Source: Allobosea sp. Root381 (GTDB lineage: Bacteria > Pseudomonadota > Alphaproteobacteria > Rhizobiales > Beijerinckiaceae). From it: a DNA stretch of 64,000 nucleotides. Positions 25,510-35,685 of the stretch are shown here, in pieces. Position numbers and translations under genes: made by a program. Where the stretch lies: assembly GCF_001429395.1 (NCBI RefSeq), contig NZ_LMJT01000012.1, positions 307,482-371,481 on the forward strand. Direction: 5' to 3'. The notes under the pieces were generated by a model. That model was not told where the DNA came from. It did not search any database and worked only from the letters and a program-made list of their open reading frames with translations. Positions within the stretch are counted from its first letter, which is position 1. Each line of letters starts with the position of its first letter.

Positions 25510-26505
25510 ATGAACGACAGAATCAGCAGGCGTAGTGTGCTCGCGGGAGCGGCTGCGGCCGGCGCGGTAGGTTTGATCGCCAATCCGGCGATTGCGCAGG
25601 CAAAGTATCCTTCCCGGCCGGTGACGCTGGTCTGCCCCTGGGGCGCGGGTGGCGGCACGGATGCGGTGGTCCGCATCATCGCGGCGGTCCTCGAGAAGAA
25701 CCTCGGACAGCCCTTCGCCGTGGTGAACCGCACCGGCGGTTCCGGCGTGGTCGGCCATTCCGCGATCGCGACAGCGGCGGCGGACGGCTACACGCTCGGC
25801 ATCATCACCTCCGAAATCGCGATGATGCACCACCAGGGGCTGACCAAGCTGACCTATGCGGACTACACCCCGCTCGCCCTGATGAACGATGACCCGCCGG
25901 GCGTGCAGGTGAAGTTCGATTCGCCCTACAAGGACATCAAGGCGCTGGCCGACGCGATCAAGGCGGCGCCTCCCGGCAAGTTCAAGGCGTCCGGCACGGG
26001 GCAGGGCGGCATCTGGCATCTGGCGCTGATCGGCTGGCTGCAGGCTATGGGCCTGAAGCCAGACCATGTCGCCTGGGTGCCATCCAACGGCGCCGCACCG
26101 GGAATGCAGGACCTCGCCGCCGGCGGCGTCGACCTCGTCACCTGCTCGGTGCCGGAAGCGCGGGCCATGATCGATGCCGGCAAGGCGAAGTCGCTCGCCA
26201 TCATGGCCGAGGCCCGCAATCCGCAGTTCAAGGACGTGCCGACGCTGAAGGAGAGCCTGAACATCGATTTCACGCTCGGCTCCTGGCGCGGCATCGGCGG
26301 CCCGAAGGGGTTGCCCGCCGACATCGCGAGCCTGCTCGCAGGCGAGTTGAAGAAGGTCTACGAATCCAAGGAGTACAAAGACTTCATGGAGTCGCGCGGC
26401 CTTTCGATGAAGTATGCCGACGCCGACGGCTTCGCCACCTTCATGGCCGGAAGCGACAAGTCGATGGGCGCTTTCATGAAGGCCGGCGGTCTCGCCAAGA
26501 GCTGA
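25510..26505 (+). CDS. tctC: Tripartite tricarboxylate transporter substrate-binding protein TctC (Bug family)
   Basis: A periplasmic binding protein of 331 residues. The N-terminus has a twin-arginine-like signal (SRRSVLAGAAAAGAVG) with cleavage near AIAQA. The mature start KYPSRPVTLVCPWGAGGGTD is the hallmark of Bug/TctC proteins, which bind carboxylates such as citrate. A purine-rich site GGGAGAGAGAG precedes ATG 25510. It is first in tctC-tctB-tctA, and a strong terminator separates it from tctB. Confidence 0.93.
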   Translation: MNDRISRRSVLAGAAAAGAVGLIANPAIAQAKYPSRPVTLVCPWGAGGGTDAVVRIIAAVLEKNLGQPFAVVNRTGGSGVVGHSAIATAAADGYTLGIITSEIAMMHHQGLTKLTYADYTPLALMNDDPPGVQVKFDSPYKDIKALADAIKAAPPGKFKASGTGQGGIWHLALIGWLQAMGLKPDHVAWVPSNGAAPGMQDLAAGGVDLVTCSVPEARAMIDAGKAKSLAIMAEARNPQFKDVPTLKESLNIDFTLGSWRGIGGPKGLPADIASLLAGELKKVYESKEYKDFMESRGLSMKYADADGFATFMAGSDKSMGAFMKAGGLAKS

Positions 26506-26519
26506 TTTAGCCATCCATG

Positions 26520-26557
26520 GACGCCGGAGAAGCCTTGCTCTCCGGCGTCGTTTTTTT
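26520..26557 (+). terminator. Intrinsic terminator between tctC and tctB
   Basis: Perfect 11-base stem GACGCCGGAGA / TCTCCGGCGTC with an 8-base loop AGCCTTGC, one G, then seven T. It lies inside the tct operon, so it probably attenuates tctBA relative to tctC rather than ending the unit. Confidence 0.85.
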
Positions 26558-26587
26558 GATCTCTCGACAAAGAAGGAGGTTGCCGAA

Positions 26588-27079
26588 ATGCAACTGTCCG
26601 ACCGCATGACCGGTGGAGCGATAGCGACTCTCGGTGCGATGGCTTTCTTCTATGGCTCGCAATTGCCGCCAGTGCCGGGTCAGCAGGTCGGCCCCTCCGC
26701 CTTTCCAATGGTGGTCGGCGGTGGGCTCGTCCTCTGCGGCGTCCTGATCGCCATGGGCGTCGGCCGGCATTTCGAGGAGGTGGCCGAGGCCGATGTCGCG
26801 AGCCATTCGGCGCCCGAGTTGCTGGAGCCGCTGCCGGCCTGGCGGAACTGGCTGGCGCTGCTGCCGCCGGCGCTGATGATCTTCTATGCGCTCGTTTCCG
26901 AGCCGCTCGGCTTCCTGCTGACGTCGGCGATCATCGTGCTGGTCGGCGCCCTGGCCTTCGGCGCCCGGCTCAAGCTCGCCGTGCCGGTCGCCATCGTCGG
27001 GCCCTTCGTGATCAACTTCATCTTCCTCAAGCTGCTGCGCGTGCCCCTGCCGGGTGGCCTGCTGCCCTTTCCCTGGTGA
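26588..27079 (+). CDS. tctB: Tripartite tricarboxylate transporter small membrane subunit TctB
   Basis: A membrane protein of 163 residues with four hydrophobic segments, the normal TctB plan (GAMAFFYGSQLPP in the first periplasmic turn, then a charged loop, then PLGFLLTSAIIVLVGAL). It pairs with TctA as the channel accessory subunit. Preceded by AAGGAGG at a good distance. Its stop overlaps the tctA start region (GTGA at 27076). Confidence 0.9.
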   Translation: MQLSDRMTGGAIATLGAMAFFYGSQLPPVPGQQVGPSAFPMVVGGGLVLCGVLIAMGVGRHFEEVAEADVASHSAPELLEPLPAWRNWLALLPPALMIFYALVSEPLGFLLTSAIIVLVGALAFGARLKLAVPVAIVGPFVINFIFLKLLRVPLPGGLLPFPW

Positions 27080-28593
27080 GCGCACCGATCATGAGCGACC
27101 TCCTCCAGGCCTTCGGCCTCGTCTTCCAGACCGATGTGCTGATCGCCATCGCGGCTTCCGCCATCTATGGGTTGACGGTCGGGGCGATTCCCGGCCTCAC
27201 CGCCACCATGGCGGTGGCGCTGCTCGTGCCGATCACCTTCTATCTGTCGCCGATCGCCGCGATCGCCACGATCATCACCGCGTCCGCCATGGCGATCTTC
27301 GCGGGCGACATCCCGGGCTGCCTCCTGCGCATTCCGGGCACGCCCGCATCGGCCGCCTATACGGACGACGCCTATCAGATGACCCGGAAGGGGCAGGCGG
27401 AGACCGCGCTCGGCATCTGCCTTTGGTTTTCGGCGCTCGGCGGCATCTTCGGCACCTTCGCCGTGACGCTGATTGCCCCGGCGCTGGCCGAGATGGCGCT
27501 CTCCTTCTCGACCTATGAGAATTTCTGGCTGGCGATGCTGGGCCTGATGTGCGCGACGCTCGTGGCGCGCTCCTCGCCGATCAAGGCGATCGCGGCGATG
27601 CTGCTGGGGCTGCTGATCACCTGCATCGGCATCAACAATCCGGGCGGCGTGGCGCGCTTCACCCTCGGCTCCACCGATCTGCTCGGCGGCATCGAGCCGA
27701 TCCCGGCGCTGATCGGTGTCTTCGCCCTTTCGGAGGTGATGCGCGCCCTCACCGAACGCGAGCCGCCGAAGATGGAGGATCGCCGCCTCGGCTCGATCCT
27801 CGCGGGCCAGTGGGCTCTCACCAAGAAATATCCGAAGCAGCAGGCGCGCGGCAACGTCACCGGCATCCTCGTCGGCGTGCTGCCGGGCGTCGGCGCCGAC
27901 ATGGCGGCCTGGGCCAGCTATGCCATCTCCAAGCGCTTCTCCAAGACGCCCGAGAAGTTCGGTACCGGCCATCCCGAAGGGTTGATCGAGGCCGGCGCCT
28001 CCAACAATGCCTCGCTGGCCTCGAGCTGGGTGCCCGCACTGCTCTTCGCCATTCCCGGCGACACCATCACCGCCATCGCGATCGGCGTGCTCTACATGAA
28101 GGGCCTGAACCCGGGCCCGGCGCTGTTCACCGAGCAGGCGTCGAGCATGTACGCCCTCTACATCATCTTCGTCATCGCCAACCTGATCATGATCCCGCTG
28201 GGCATCGTCGCGATCCGGCTGTCGAGCCGGATGGTCCGAGCCCCGCGCTCCGCGGTGATGCCGCTCATTCTGGTCTTCTGCGCGGTCGGCGGCTTCGCTA
28301 CGGCGGGCAACAACCTCTTCGCGGTCTGGTGTGTCATGGTCTTCGGCGTCGTCGGCTTCCTGATGGAGAAGAACGGCTATCCGGTCGCGGCGATGGTGCT
28401 GGGTATCGTCATGGGCACGATGGTGGAGCAGAACTTCGTGACCTCGCTGATCAAGTCGGACGGCTCGCTCGTGCCCTTCTTCAGCCGGCCGGTGGCGAGC
28501 GTGCTCGCCGCGATGACCTTCGCCGCTCTGCTCTGGCCGGTGTTCTCCTGGGGCCTGCAGAAATTGCGGGGCCGCCGGGTGGTCACTGCCTGA
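27076..28593 (+). CDS. tctA: Tripartite tricarboxylate transporter large membrane subunit TctA
   Basis: A transport subunit of about 500 residues and some twelve membrane segments. The conserved TctA loops are visible: AIPGLTATMAVALLVP near residue 38 and the pseudo-symmetric second copy LVGVLPGVGADMAAW near 265, plus GDIPGCLLRIPGTPASAAY. GTG 27076 (overlapping tctB) or ATG 27091 may start it. Substrate unknown; a carboxylate is expected. Confidence 0.93.
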   Translation: MSAPIMSDLLQAFGLVFQTDVLIAIAASAIYGLTVGAIPGLTATMAVALLVPITFYLSPIAAIATIITASAMAIFAGDIPGCLLRIPGTPASAAYTDDAYQMTRKGQAETALGICLWFSALGGIFGTFAVTLIAPALAEMALSFSTYENFWLAMLGLMCATLVARSSPIKAIAAMLLGLLITCIGINNPGGVARFTLGSTDLLGGIEPIPALIGVFALSEVMRALTEREPPKMEDRRLGSILAGQWALTKKYPKQQARGNVTGILVGVLPGVGADMAAWASYAISKRFSKTPEKFGTGHPEGLIEAGASNNASLASSWVPALLFAIPGDTITAIAIGVLYMKGLNPGPALFTEQASSMYALYIIFVIANLIMIPLGIVAIRLSSRMVRAPRSAVMPLILVFCAVGGFATAGNNLFAVWCVMVFGVVGFLMEKNGYPVAAMVLGIVMGTMVEQNFVTSLIKSDGSLVPFFSRPVASVLAAMTFAALLWPVFSWGLQKLRGRRVVTA

Positions 28594-28624
28594 CGGGAAG
28601 CGCGTCGCGGCGTTCCCGGGCGCC

Positions 28625-29368
28625 TCAGCGCTTGAGGAACGCGGCGAAGGCCGCCTGCGCTTCGTCGGAGCGCAGGCGCTCGTCGAAATGCCGCGCCTCG
28701 GTCGCGATCGCGTCGGCGATGGCGGCGGCTTGGCCGCGCTTCAGCAATTGCTTCGTGAGCGCGATCGATTGCGGGGGCAGGGCGGCCAGAGCCTTCGCCT
28801 TGTCGAGGGCTGTCCCAAGCGCGGCGCCCTGGGCGACCACGCCGTTGAGCAATCCGGCTTCCCGCGCGATCTCGGACCCGAAGGCCTCCGCCAGCATCAG
28901 CAGTTCGGAGGCCCGCTTGGAGCCCGCGGCGAGCGGCAGCAGATAGCTCGACGCGCCTTCCGGGCAGAGCCCGAGTGCAGCGAAGGGCATGCGGAAGGTC
29001 GAGCCCTCGCCGGCATAGGCGAGGTCGCAATGCAGCAGCATCGTCGTGCCGATGCCGACCGCGAAACCCTCGACCGCCGCGACGATGGGCTTCGTCGCCG
29101 TCGAGATCGTCGTCAGGAAGTCCATGGCGACGCGGGCTCCCTCAAGCGCCGAGGTCGCGAAGTCGCGGATGTCGTTGCCGCTGGTGAAGCAGCCGCCGGT
29201 CCCGGTGACGACGATGGCGCGGGTCTGCGCATCGGCCTCGGCGGCGGCGAAGGCCGCGATCAGGCCGCGATAGCTGGCCTGGTCGAGCGCATTCTTGCGC
29301 TCGGGGCGGTTCATCGTGATCTGGGTGACGCCGGGCGCGACGGCCTCGGTCAGAATGGCAGCGGTCAT
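28625..29368 (-). CDS. Enoyl-CoA hydratase/isomerase family protein
   Basis: A crotonase-fold protein of 247 residues. The oxyanion-hole regions are present: [13 protein letters not shown] near residues 55-68 and [20 protein letters not shown] near 95-115. The catalytic Glu region reads [21 protein letters not shown], similar to ECI-type isomerases. The start at 29368 is chosen because the crotonase core begins there. It converges on tctA and diverges from the bifunctional beta-oxidation gene. The exact substrate is open. Confidence 0.88.
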   Translation of the reverse strand: MTAAILTEAVAPGVTQITMNRPERKNALDQASYRGLIAAFAAAEADAQTRAIVVTGTGGCFTSGNDIRDFATSALEGARVAMDFLTTISTATKPIVAAVEGFAVGIGTTMLLHCDLAYAGEGSTFRMPFAALGLCPEGASSYLLPLAAGSKRASELLMLAEAFGSEIAREAGLLNGVVAQGAALGTALDKAKALAALPPQSIALTKQLLKRGQAAAIADAIATEARHFDERLRSDEAQAAFAAFLKR

Positions 29369-29619
29369 CGGCGTTTCCCTGTCCCTGCGGCCTTTGGTCG
29401 TCCGTTCGTCGCAGCCTTGCCGCGGCGCCGATCGGGGCTCGAGCCTGTCCTCTCCGCAGGCTTGGCATGGTGCTTCCGCGGGGGTCAAGCGGCAGCGGCG
29501 GCGCCCTGCGGGGCCGTTCCCGTCGTGGGCTCCGGCTTGACAAAGACTGGTCCGGGGCCTTCCTCCTTGGCCCGAAATCGACCGGGCCGATGGCGCCGGC
29601 AAAGCAGGGATATGCGCCG

Positions 29620-31701
29620 ATGGAGACCGTGCGGCTCGCCCGTCATGGCGAGGTTGCGATCGCGACGATCGACAATCCTCCGGTCAATGCGCTCGGCCAG
29701 GCCCTGCGCACCGATCTCGCCCGGACCATTGCGGAGGCGGGCGCCGATCCGGCTGTTTCGGCCATCGTCATCGCCGCGACCGGGCGGGCCTTCATCGCCG
29801 GCGCCGACATCGGCGAATTCGGCAAGCCGCCGGTGCCGCCTCTCCTGCCGGACTTGATCGACGCCATCGAGTCGTGCCCGAAGCCGGTCGTCGCGGCGAT
29901 CCAGGGCGCGGCGCTGGGCGGCGGGCTTGAGGTGGCGCTCGCCTGCCATGGCCGAGTGGCCTCCGCTGCGGCGGTGCTCGGCTTGCCCGAGATCAAGCTC
30001 GGCCTGATCCCCGGCGCCGGCGGCACGCAGCGCCTGCCGCGCCTGATCGGTGCCGCGAAGGCCTTTCCGATGATCCTCTCCGGCGAGCCGGTCGCGGCTG
30101 GCAAGGCGCTGGAACTCGGCATCGTCGACGAGGTGACGGCTGGCGATGTCGTGGCCGCGGCGGTCGCTTATGCACGAGCCCTGGCGGCGAAGGGGGCGCC
30201 GGCGCGCCTCCGCGACAGGACGGACCGCCTGACGGCGGCCGATCGCGAAGCGTTCGAGGTGTTGGCGGCTGACGCCACAAAAAAATCCGGCGACATGCCG
30301 AATGCGATGGCGCTGATCGAGGCGGTGCGCGCGGCCCACTCCCTGCCCTTCACTGAGGGGCTTGCGAAGGAGCGCGCCTTGTTCACCGCGCTGGTCGCCG
30401 ATCCGCGTTCGAAGGCGCTCCGGCACGTCTTCTTCGCCGAGCGCGAGATCGCCCGCATTCCCGGCATCGGCAGCGAGGTGAAGCCGCGACTGGTCTCGCG
30501 CGCGGCCGTGATCGGCGCCGGCACGATGGGCGGCGGCATCGCGATGAGCTTCGCCAATGCCGGCATCCCGGTGACGCTGATCGAGCAGCAGCAGGCGCAG
30601 GTCGACAACGGCATGAACCGCATCGCGGCGATCTACGAGATGTCGGTGACGCGAGGCTCGCTGACGCCGCAGAAGCGCGACGAACGCCTGGCGCTGATCA
30701 CGCCTGCGGTCGGGCTCGCCGCTGCTGCCGAGGCCGACATCGTGATCGAGGCTGCCTTCGAGGAGATGAGCGTCAAGCAGCAGATCTTCTCCGAACTCGA
30801 CGCCGTCGCGAAGCCCGGTGCCATCCTGGCCAGCAACACCTCCTATCTCGACATCCCGACCATCGCCGCCGCCACGACGCGGCCGCAGGATGTGCTGGGC
30901 ATGCATTTCTTCAGCCCGGCCAACGTCATGAAGCTGCTCGAGGTGGTGCGGCCGGACGGTGTCGCCGACGATGCCGTGGTCACGGCGGTGGCGCTCGGGC
31001 GCAGGCTCGGGAAGGTGCCGGTCGTGGTCGGCAACGGCTTCGGCTTCGTCGGCAACCGCATGCTGGAGGCGCGCACGCGGGCAACCGAGCGGCTGCTGGT
31101 CGCGGGCGCTCTGCCGCATGAGGTCGATACGGCGCTGACCGGCTTCGGCTTCAAGATGGGCCCCTGCGCGATGGCCGATCTTGCCGGCAACGACATCGGC
31201 TGGCGCTCGCGCAAATCACGCGGCAAGACCGCGGCCGTGGCCGATGCAATCTGCGAGGCCGGCTGGTTCGGCCAGAAGACCGGGCGCGGCTATTTCCTTT
31301 ATCCCGAGGGTGCCCGCACCGGGCAGCGCGACCCGGAGGTCGAGGCGCTGATCGGCCGGATCTCGCAGGAGCAGGGCGTGACGCGGCGCAGCTTTACGAC
31401 CGAGGAGATCCTGTCGCGGCTGCTCGATCCAATGGTCAACGAGGGCGCTCGCATCCTGGAGGAGGGGATCGCGGCCCGTCCGGGCGACATCGATGTGATC
31501 TGGCTCAATGGCTACAACTGGCCGGCCTGGCGCGGCGGGCCGATGCATTGGGCTGATACGGTCGGGCTCGATGTCATCGCCCGGCGGCTCGAAGCGCAGG
31601 CGGCGGAGACGGGCGACAGGTCGCTCGAACCGGCGCCTTTGCTCAGGAAGCTCGCGGCGGAGGGCAAGGGGTTCGCCGATCTGAAGGCGAAGGCCGCCTG
31701 A
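29620..31701 (+). CDS. Bifunctional enoyl-CoA hydratase / 3-hydroxyacyl-CoA dehydrogenase (FadB/FadJ/peroxisomal bifunctional type)
   Basis: A protein of 693 residues. The N-terminal crotonase domain (to about 190) has [18 protein letters not shown] and [20 protein letters not shown]. The NAD-binding domain begins near 295 with [21 protein letters not shown]-terminal 3-HCDH domains contain [12 protein letters not shown]. It would hydrate trans-2-enoyl-CoA and oxidise the product in fatty-acid or branched acyl-CoA degradation. ATG 29620 has AGGGA upstream; ATG 29590 is a 10-residue longer alternative. No thiolase gene is adjacent. Confidence 0.9.
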   Translation: METVRLARHGEVAIATIDNPPVNALGQALRTDLARTIAEAGADPAVSAIVIAATGRAFIAGADIGEFGKPPVPPLLPDLIDAIESCPKPVVAAIQGAALGGGLEVALACHGRVASAAAVLGLPEIKLGLIPGAGGTQRLPRLIGAAKAFPMILSGEPVAAGKALELGIVDEVTAGDVVAAAVAYARALAAKGAPARLRDRTDRLTAADREAFEVLAADATKKSGDMPNAMALIEAVRAAHSLPFTEGLAKERALFTALVADPRSKALRHVFFAEREIARIPGIGSEVKPRLVSRAAVIGAGTMGGGIAMSFANAGIPVTLIEQQQAQVDNGMNRIAAIYEMSVTRGSLTPQKRDERLALITPAVGLAAAAEADIVIEAAFEEMSVKQQIFSELDAVAKPGAILASNTSYLDIPTIAAATTRPQDVLGMHFFSPANVMKLLEVVRPDGVADDAVVTAVALGRRLGKVPVVVGNGFGFVGNRMLEARTRATERLLVAGALPHEVDTALTGFGFKMGPCAMADLAGNDIGWRSRKSRGKTAAVADAICEAGWFGQKTGRGYFLYPEGARTGQRDPEVEALIGRISQEQGVTRRSFTTEEILSRLLDPMVNEGARILEEGIAARPGDIDVIWLNGYNWPAWRGGPMHWADTVGLDVIARRLEAQAAETGDRSLEPAPLLRKLAAEGKGFADLKAKAA

Positions 31702-31802
31702 AGCTAGCCCGGCGTAGCCGTCCTCACCGGCGCCATTGTCACGTCGCTGCGACCCGGCATAGCTTCGCTGCAGCGCCGCAACGCGGCTTCGGAGAATCGG
31801 CC

Positions 31803-32762
31803 GTGGCCTCTGGATTGTTCGCGCTGCTCGACGATGTCGCCGGCATCGCCAAGGTCGCGGCCGCCTCGGTGGACGATGTCGTGGCGCAGGCCACCAAGGC
31901 CGGCACCAAGGCCGCCGGCATCGTCATCGACGACGCCGCGGTGACACCGCGCTATGCCGTCGGCTTTGCGGCGTCGCGCGAATTGCCGATCATCTGGCGC
32001 ATCGCCGTCGGCTCGCTCCGCAACAAGCTGCTCTTCCTGCTGCCGGGTGCGCTGATCCTGGCCCTCTTCGCGCCCTGGCTGATCACGCCGCTGCTGATGG
32101 CTGGCGGTGTCTATCTCTGTTTCGAGGGCGCCGAGAAGATTCTCGAACTCGTTATGCCCCATGCCACCGCGACACCGGCGGAGGCCGGGCAGGCCGCGCT
32201 CGACCCGAAGCTGCTCGAGGAGCAGAAGATCGCCGGGGCAATCAAGACCGATTTCATCCTCTCGGCCGAGATCATGGCAATTACGCTCTCGACCGTGGCG
32301 GACGCGTCCTTCTGGATGCAGGCCGTGGTTCTGGCGGTGGTCGGCATCGGCATCACCGCGGTCGTCTATGGCGCGGTCGCACTGATCGTGAAGGCGGACG
32401 ATGCCGGCGTGGCACTGGCGCGGCAGCGCTTCGCGCCCGTGCGCTTGCTTGGGCGCGGGCTCGTCATCGGCATGCCGCACTTCCTGACGGCGCTCGGCGC
32501 CGTCGGCACGGCGGCGATGCTCTGGGTCGGCGGCGGCATCATCATCCATGGGCTGGAGGTGTTCGGGCTTACCGCGATCGGCCATGCCAGTCATGCGATT
32601 GCCGCTGCCGCTGGCAACGCGCTGCCGACGCTGGGCGGAGCGATCGAATGGCTGACCGGAGCGGTCCTTTCGGCCGTTTTCGGGCTGGTTGTCGGCGGCA
32701 TCGCTATCGTCGCGATGCATTATCTGGTCGAGCCGGTGCTGAAGAGCATGCACCGCCGCTGA
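31803..32762 (+). CDS. DUF808 (YedI-like) inner membrane protein
   Basis: A protein of 319 residues with the DUF808 hallmark N-terminus SGLFALLDDVAGIAKVAAAS and the block YAVGFAASRELPIIWRI. There are several hydrophobic segments at 75-105, 150-200 and 215-310. The E. coli relative YedI is an inner membrane protein of unknown function. It starts with GTG at 31803. A palindromic repeat follows it. Confidence 0.9.
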   Translation: MASGLFALLDDVAGIAKVAAASVDDVVAQATKAGTKAAGIVIDDAAVTPRYAVGFAASRELPIIWRIAVGSLRNKLLFLLPGALILALFAPWLITPLLMAGGVYLCFEGAEKILELVMPHATATPAEAGQAALDPKLLEEQKIAGAIKTDFILSAEIMAITLSTVADASFWMQAVVLAVVGIGITAVVYGAVALIVKADDAGVALARQRFAPVRLLGRGLVIGMPHFLTALGAVGTAAMLWVGGGIIIHGLEVFGLTAIGHASHAIAAAAGNALPTLGGAIEWLTGAVLSAVFGLVVGGIAIVAMHYLVEPVLKSMHRR

Positions 32763-32790
32763 CTTTTCCGGATATCGTCCGGACACGCCG

Positions 32791-32898
32791 CGTCATCCCG
32801 GACAAGCCGCGCAGCGGCGCAGATCCGGGATCCATCGGAGGGCTTCGGAACCCTGCCATGGATACCGGCGCTCCGCTTCGCTACGGCCGGGATGACGG
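32791..32898. repeat. Palindromic repeat after the DUF808 gene (family C)
   Basis: Begins CGTCATCCCGGACAAGCC and ends GGCCGGGATGACGG, with inner AGATCCGGGATCCAT and ATGGATACCGG arms. The same family occurs at 41332 and 57588. Lies between convergent genes. Confidence 0.85.
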
Positions 32899-32936
32899 CG
32901 CGTTTCCGAGGATCAAGGGAACTCGCCGAAGCCTGT

Positions 32937-33617
32937 TCAGTCGAGCCAGGTGGTGAAGTTCTCCACCGGCTCGCGCTCGGGCACGAGCCCGTTCTGGGGC
33001 GCGTCGGGGTCGGCGCGGCCGATAGCGATGCCGCAGACCACCACCTCGTCTTCGGGAATAGCGAGCTCGCGCCGCACCACTGGATGGTAGCGCGCGAAGA
33101 TCGCCTGCGGGCAGGATTGCAGGCCGTTGCCCTGCGCGGCCACCAGCAGACTCTGCACGAACATGCCGAGATCGAGCCAGGAGCCGATCTCCAGATCGCG
33201 GTCGACGGTGAGCATGAGCGCGACGGGAGCGCCGAAGAAGCGCAGGTTTGCGGCGGTCTGCCGCTTCATCCCTGCGGTGTCGCCTTTCGTCACGCCGAGC
33301 AGGCCGTAGAGATCCCAGCCGACCTTGCGGCGCCGCGACAGATAGGGCTCGCGGAAGGTCTGCGGGTAGTATCGGTATTCCTCCTCCGTCGGCAGCTCGG
33401 GCGAATCCAGCGCTGCGATCAAGGCATGCTCCAGCCGCTCGCGCGTCTGTGGGCCGATCACCCGGAGTTTCCAGGGCTGCATGTTGGTGCCGCTCGGAGC
33501 CTGGGCGGCGACCTCGATCAGCCGGCGGATGAGCGCCGGATCGACCGGATCCGGCAGAAAGGCGCGGATGGCGCGGCGGGATGTGATCGCGTGCTCGACG
33601 GCATGGGCGTTGGTCAT
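32937..33617 (-). CDS. Nitroreductase family protein
   Basis: An FMN-dependent nitroreductase-like oxidoreductase of 226 residues. Family signatures: SRRAIRAFLPDPVD (phosphate contact of FMN) near the N-terminus, APSGTNMQPWKL at 40-51, and GWDLYGLLGV in the middle. It ends with IGRADPDAPQN, typical of the NfnB group. Physiological substrate unknown; quinones or nitroaromatics are usual for relatives. It lies downstream of lysK on the same strand, with an 88-base gap. Confidence 0.88.
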   Translation of the reverse strand: MTNAHAVEHAITSRRAIRAFLPDPVDPALIRRLIEVAAQAPSGTNMQPWKLRVIGPQTRERLEHALIAALDSPELPTEEEYRYYPQTFREPYLSRRRKVGWDLYGLLGVTKGDTAGMKRQTAANLRFFGAPVALMLTVDRDLEIGSWLDLGMFVQSLLVAAQGNGLQSCPQAIFARYHPVVRRELAIPEDEVVVCGIAIGRADPDAPQNGLVPEREPVENFTTWLD

Positions 33618-33705
33618 TCGGCCTTTGTCCTGTCAACGCCATTCCGGTCGCAGCGAACCGGAGCGGCGCCGCTGCGCGGCGTCTCCGAAATGACGAGGGA
33701 CGATG

Positions 33706-35418
33706 TCACCCCGCCTTGTTACGCGTGTCGAGAAACGCGGCGTGCTCCTCGACCAAACCGCCGGCCAAAGCCTTGGCGATCAGCGCGCGGGTGTTGGCGA
33801 TGCCGTAGATCGCCGCGAAGGAACCGAAGCGCGGACCCTGGTCCTCGCCGAACATCACCTGGTAGATCGCCTTCCACCACTCGCCGGAGACGCCGGGCCG
33901 CTCGGGCGTCGCGTTCTTGGCGGTGAGGTTCTGGTAGCGCGGGATCGCGCGGGCGACGTCCAGCGCGGTGTCCTGCACCGTCTCGGCGCTGGCGTCGGCC
34001 GGAAGGGCGGCCAGCGCTGCGTCAAGCGCGGTGAAGGCCTGCGCTTCCGTCTCGTCGGCGAGGCGGTAGTTCTTCGCCGGCTTCACGAAGTCGCGGAAAT
34101 AGGCGATTGCGTAGCCGACGAGCGCATCGAGCCGCGGATGGGTTTGCGGCGAGATGCCCGGCGCATAGCGCTGGAGGAAGCCCCAGAGCACGGCCTTGTC
34201 CTCGGAATTTGCGACCGCAACGAGGTTCATCAGCAGGCCGAAGGTGATCTGCGCGCGGGCCGCGTTCTCGCCCTCGCCGGTGGCGATGATCTCCGGAGCC
34301 GGCGGCTCGCCATGATGCAGGTGCCAGACCGGGTTGCCGAGGCGGTTCTTCCAGTCCTGCCGCTCATAGCCGCCGAGGAACTGCAGATACTCGTCGACCG
34401 CGCGCGGGATGACGTCGAAATGCAGCTTCTTGGCCTCGCGCGGGCGCTGGAACATGTAGAGCGCCAGGCTCTCCTGCGGGCCGTATTCGAGCCATTCCTC
34501 GATGGTCAGGCCGTTGCCCTTGGACTTCGAGATCTTCTGGCCTTGCTCGTCGAGAAAGAGCTCGTAGTTGAAGCCCTCCGGCGGCGCGGCATCGAGCGCG
34601 CGCGCGATCTGCGAGGAGACCTTGACCGAGTCGATCAGGTCCTTGCCGGCCATCTCGTAGTCGATGCCGAGCGCGACCCAGCGCATCGCCCAGTCGGGCT
34701 TCCACTGCAGCTTGACGTTGCCGCCGGTCACGGGCGTGACGAAGCGCTCGCCCGTCGCCGGGTCGGCCCAGGCGATGGTGCCGGCCTCGACGTCGCGCGC
34801 CTCGATCGGCACCTGCATGACGACGCGCGTCTTCGGGTGGATCGGCAGGAAGGGCGAATAGGTCGCGGCGCGCTCCTCGCGCAGCGTCGGCAACATGATC
34901 TTCATGATGGCGTCGTAGCGCGCCAGCATCTTGAGCAAGGTCGCGTCGAACTCGCCCGCACGGTAGCTGTCGGTCGAGGACTTGAACTCGTAGTCGAAGC
35001 CGAATTGGTCGAGGAAAGCGCGCAGCCGTGCATTGTTGTGCCGGCCGAACGAGTCATGCGTGCCGAAGGGGTCGGGCACCTCGGTCAGCGGCTTGCCGAG
35101 TGCGGCCGCCAGCAGCTCCTTGTTCGGGACGTTGTCGGGCACCTTGCGCAGGCCGTCGAGATCGTCCGAGAAGGCGATCAGCCGGGTGGGGACGGTGCCA
35201 TCTGTCAGCACCTGAAAGGCGTGGCGGACCATCGAGGTGCGCGCGACCTCGCCGAAGGTGCCGATATGCGGCAGGCCCGACGGGCCGTAGCCGGTCTCGA
35301 AGACGACCTCTTTCTTGCCCGATTTTTCGATCCGCGCGACGAGCTTGCGAGCTTCCTCGAACGGCCAGGCGGCCGAACGCTGGGCGGCGTCCACAAGGGC
35401 GGGGTCGAAAACGGGCAT
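33706..35418 (-). CDS. lysK: Class I lysyl-tRNA synthetase
   Basis: A protein of 570 residues that charges tRNA-Lys. It has the class I signatures: a HIGH-type motif in [15 protein letters not shown] near residues 43-57 and the KMSKS-type loop KISKSKG near 285. Most bacteria use an unrelated class II LysRS; the class I form is usual in many alphaproteobacteria and archaea. ATG 35418 is preferred over the in-frame ATG 35442 because AGAGGA stands upstream of it. Confidence 0.94.
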   Translation of the reverse strand: MPVFDPALVDAAQRSAAWPFEEARKLVARIEKSGKKEVVFETGYGPSGLPHIGTFGEVARTSMVRHAFQVLTDGTVPTRLIAFSDDLDGLRKVPDNVPNKELLAAALGKPLTEVPDPFGTHDSFGRHNNARLRAFLDQFGFDYEFKSSTDSYRAGEFDATLLKMLARYDAIMKIMLPTLREERAATYSPFLPIHPKTRVVMQVPIEARDVEAGTIAWADPATGERFVTPVTGGNVKLQWKPDWAMRWVALGIDYEMAGKDLIDSVKVSSQIARALDAAPPEGFNYELFLDEQGQKISKSKGNGLTIEEWLEYGPQESLALYMFQRPREAKKLHFDVIPRAVDEYLQFLGGYERQDWKNRLGNPVWHLHHGEPPAPEIIATGEGENAARAQITFGLLMNLVAVANSEDKAVLWGFLQRYAPGISPQTHPRLDALVGYAIAYFRDFVKPAKNYRLADETEAQAFTALDAALAALPADASAETVQDTALDVARAIPRYQNLTAKNATPERPGVSGEWWKAIYQVMFGEDQGPRFGSFAAIYGIANTRALIAKALAGGLVEEHAAFLDTRNKAG

Positions 35419-35526
35419 TTGGGGTGGTGTCCTCTCCGGCATTGGGCGATTGGATCTTCAACAGAAAGTTGATCGGGGCGTTTCGCAGATTGCGAAGGGC
35501 TGCGTCAATGCAGCTCATGTCCCGTC

Positions 35527-35604
35527 CGTCATGCTCGGGCTCGGCCCGAGCATCTCCGTCCAGAGATTCTCGGGTCTGCGCTTCGCTTCGCCCGAGAATG
35601 ACGG
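35527..35604. repeat. Palindromic element upstream of lysK (family A)
   Basis: Left hairpin GCTCGGG-CTCGG-CCCGAGC, right hairpin ATTCTCGGG ... CCCGAGAAT, outer ends CGTCATG and ATGACGG. Closely matches the element at 7129. It lies in the divergent gap between lysK and the M20 hydrolase gene. Confidence 0.85.
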
Positions 35605-35685
35605 AAGGCAATGCTGCTCATCCGGAATGACGGCGTGCGATCTTCGTTTGCCGGAGCCTCTGCCGGGTATAGGTTGCCTTGGACC

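Noticed and set aside
28594..28618. CGGGAA/TTCCCG hairpin between tctA and the enoyl-CoA hydratase gene as a terminator
   Set aside because: The stem is only six bases, the inner part does not pair well and there is no T-tract.
29485..31119. A 544-codon minus-strand frame opposite the bifunctional beta-oxidation gene
   Set aside because: Same kind of antisense shadow; the plus strand has full crotonase and dehydrogenase signatures.
33640..33700. CATTCCGG ... CCGAAATGACG between the nitroreductase gene and lysK as another family B element
   Set aside because: Only the outer ends are weakly complementary and the inner arms are missing. It may be a decayed copy, but I cannot support it.
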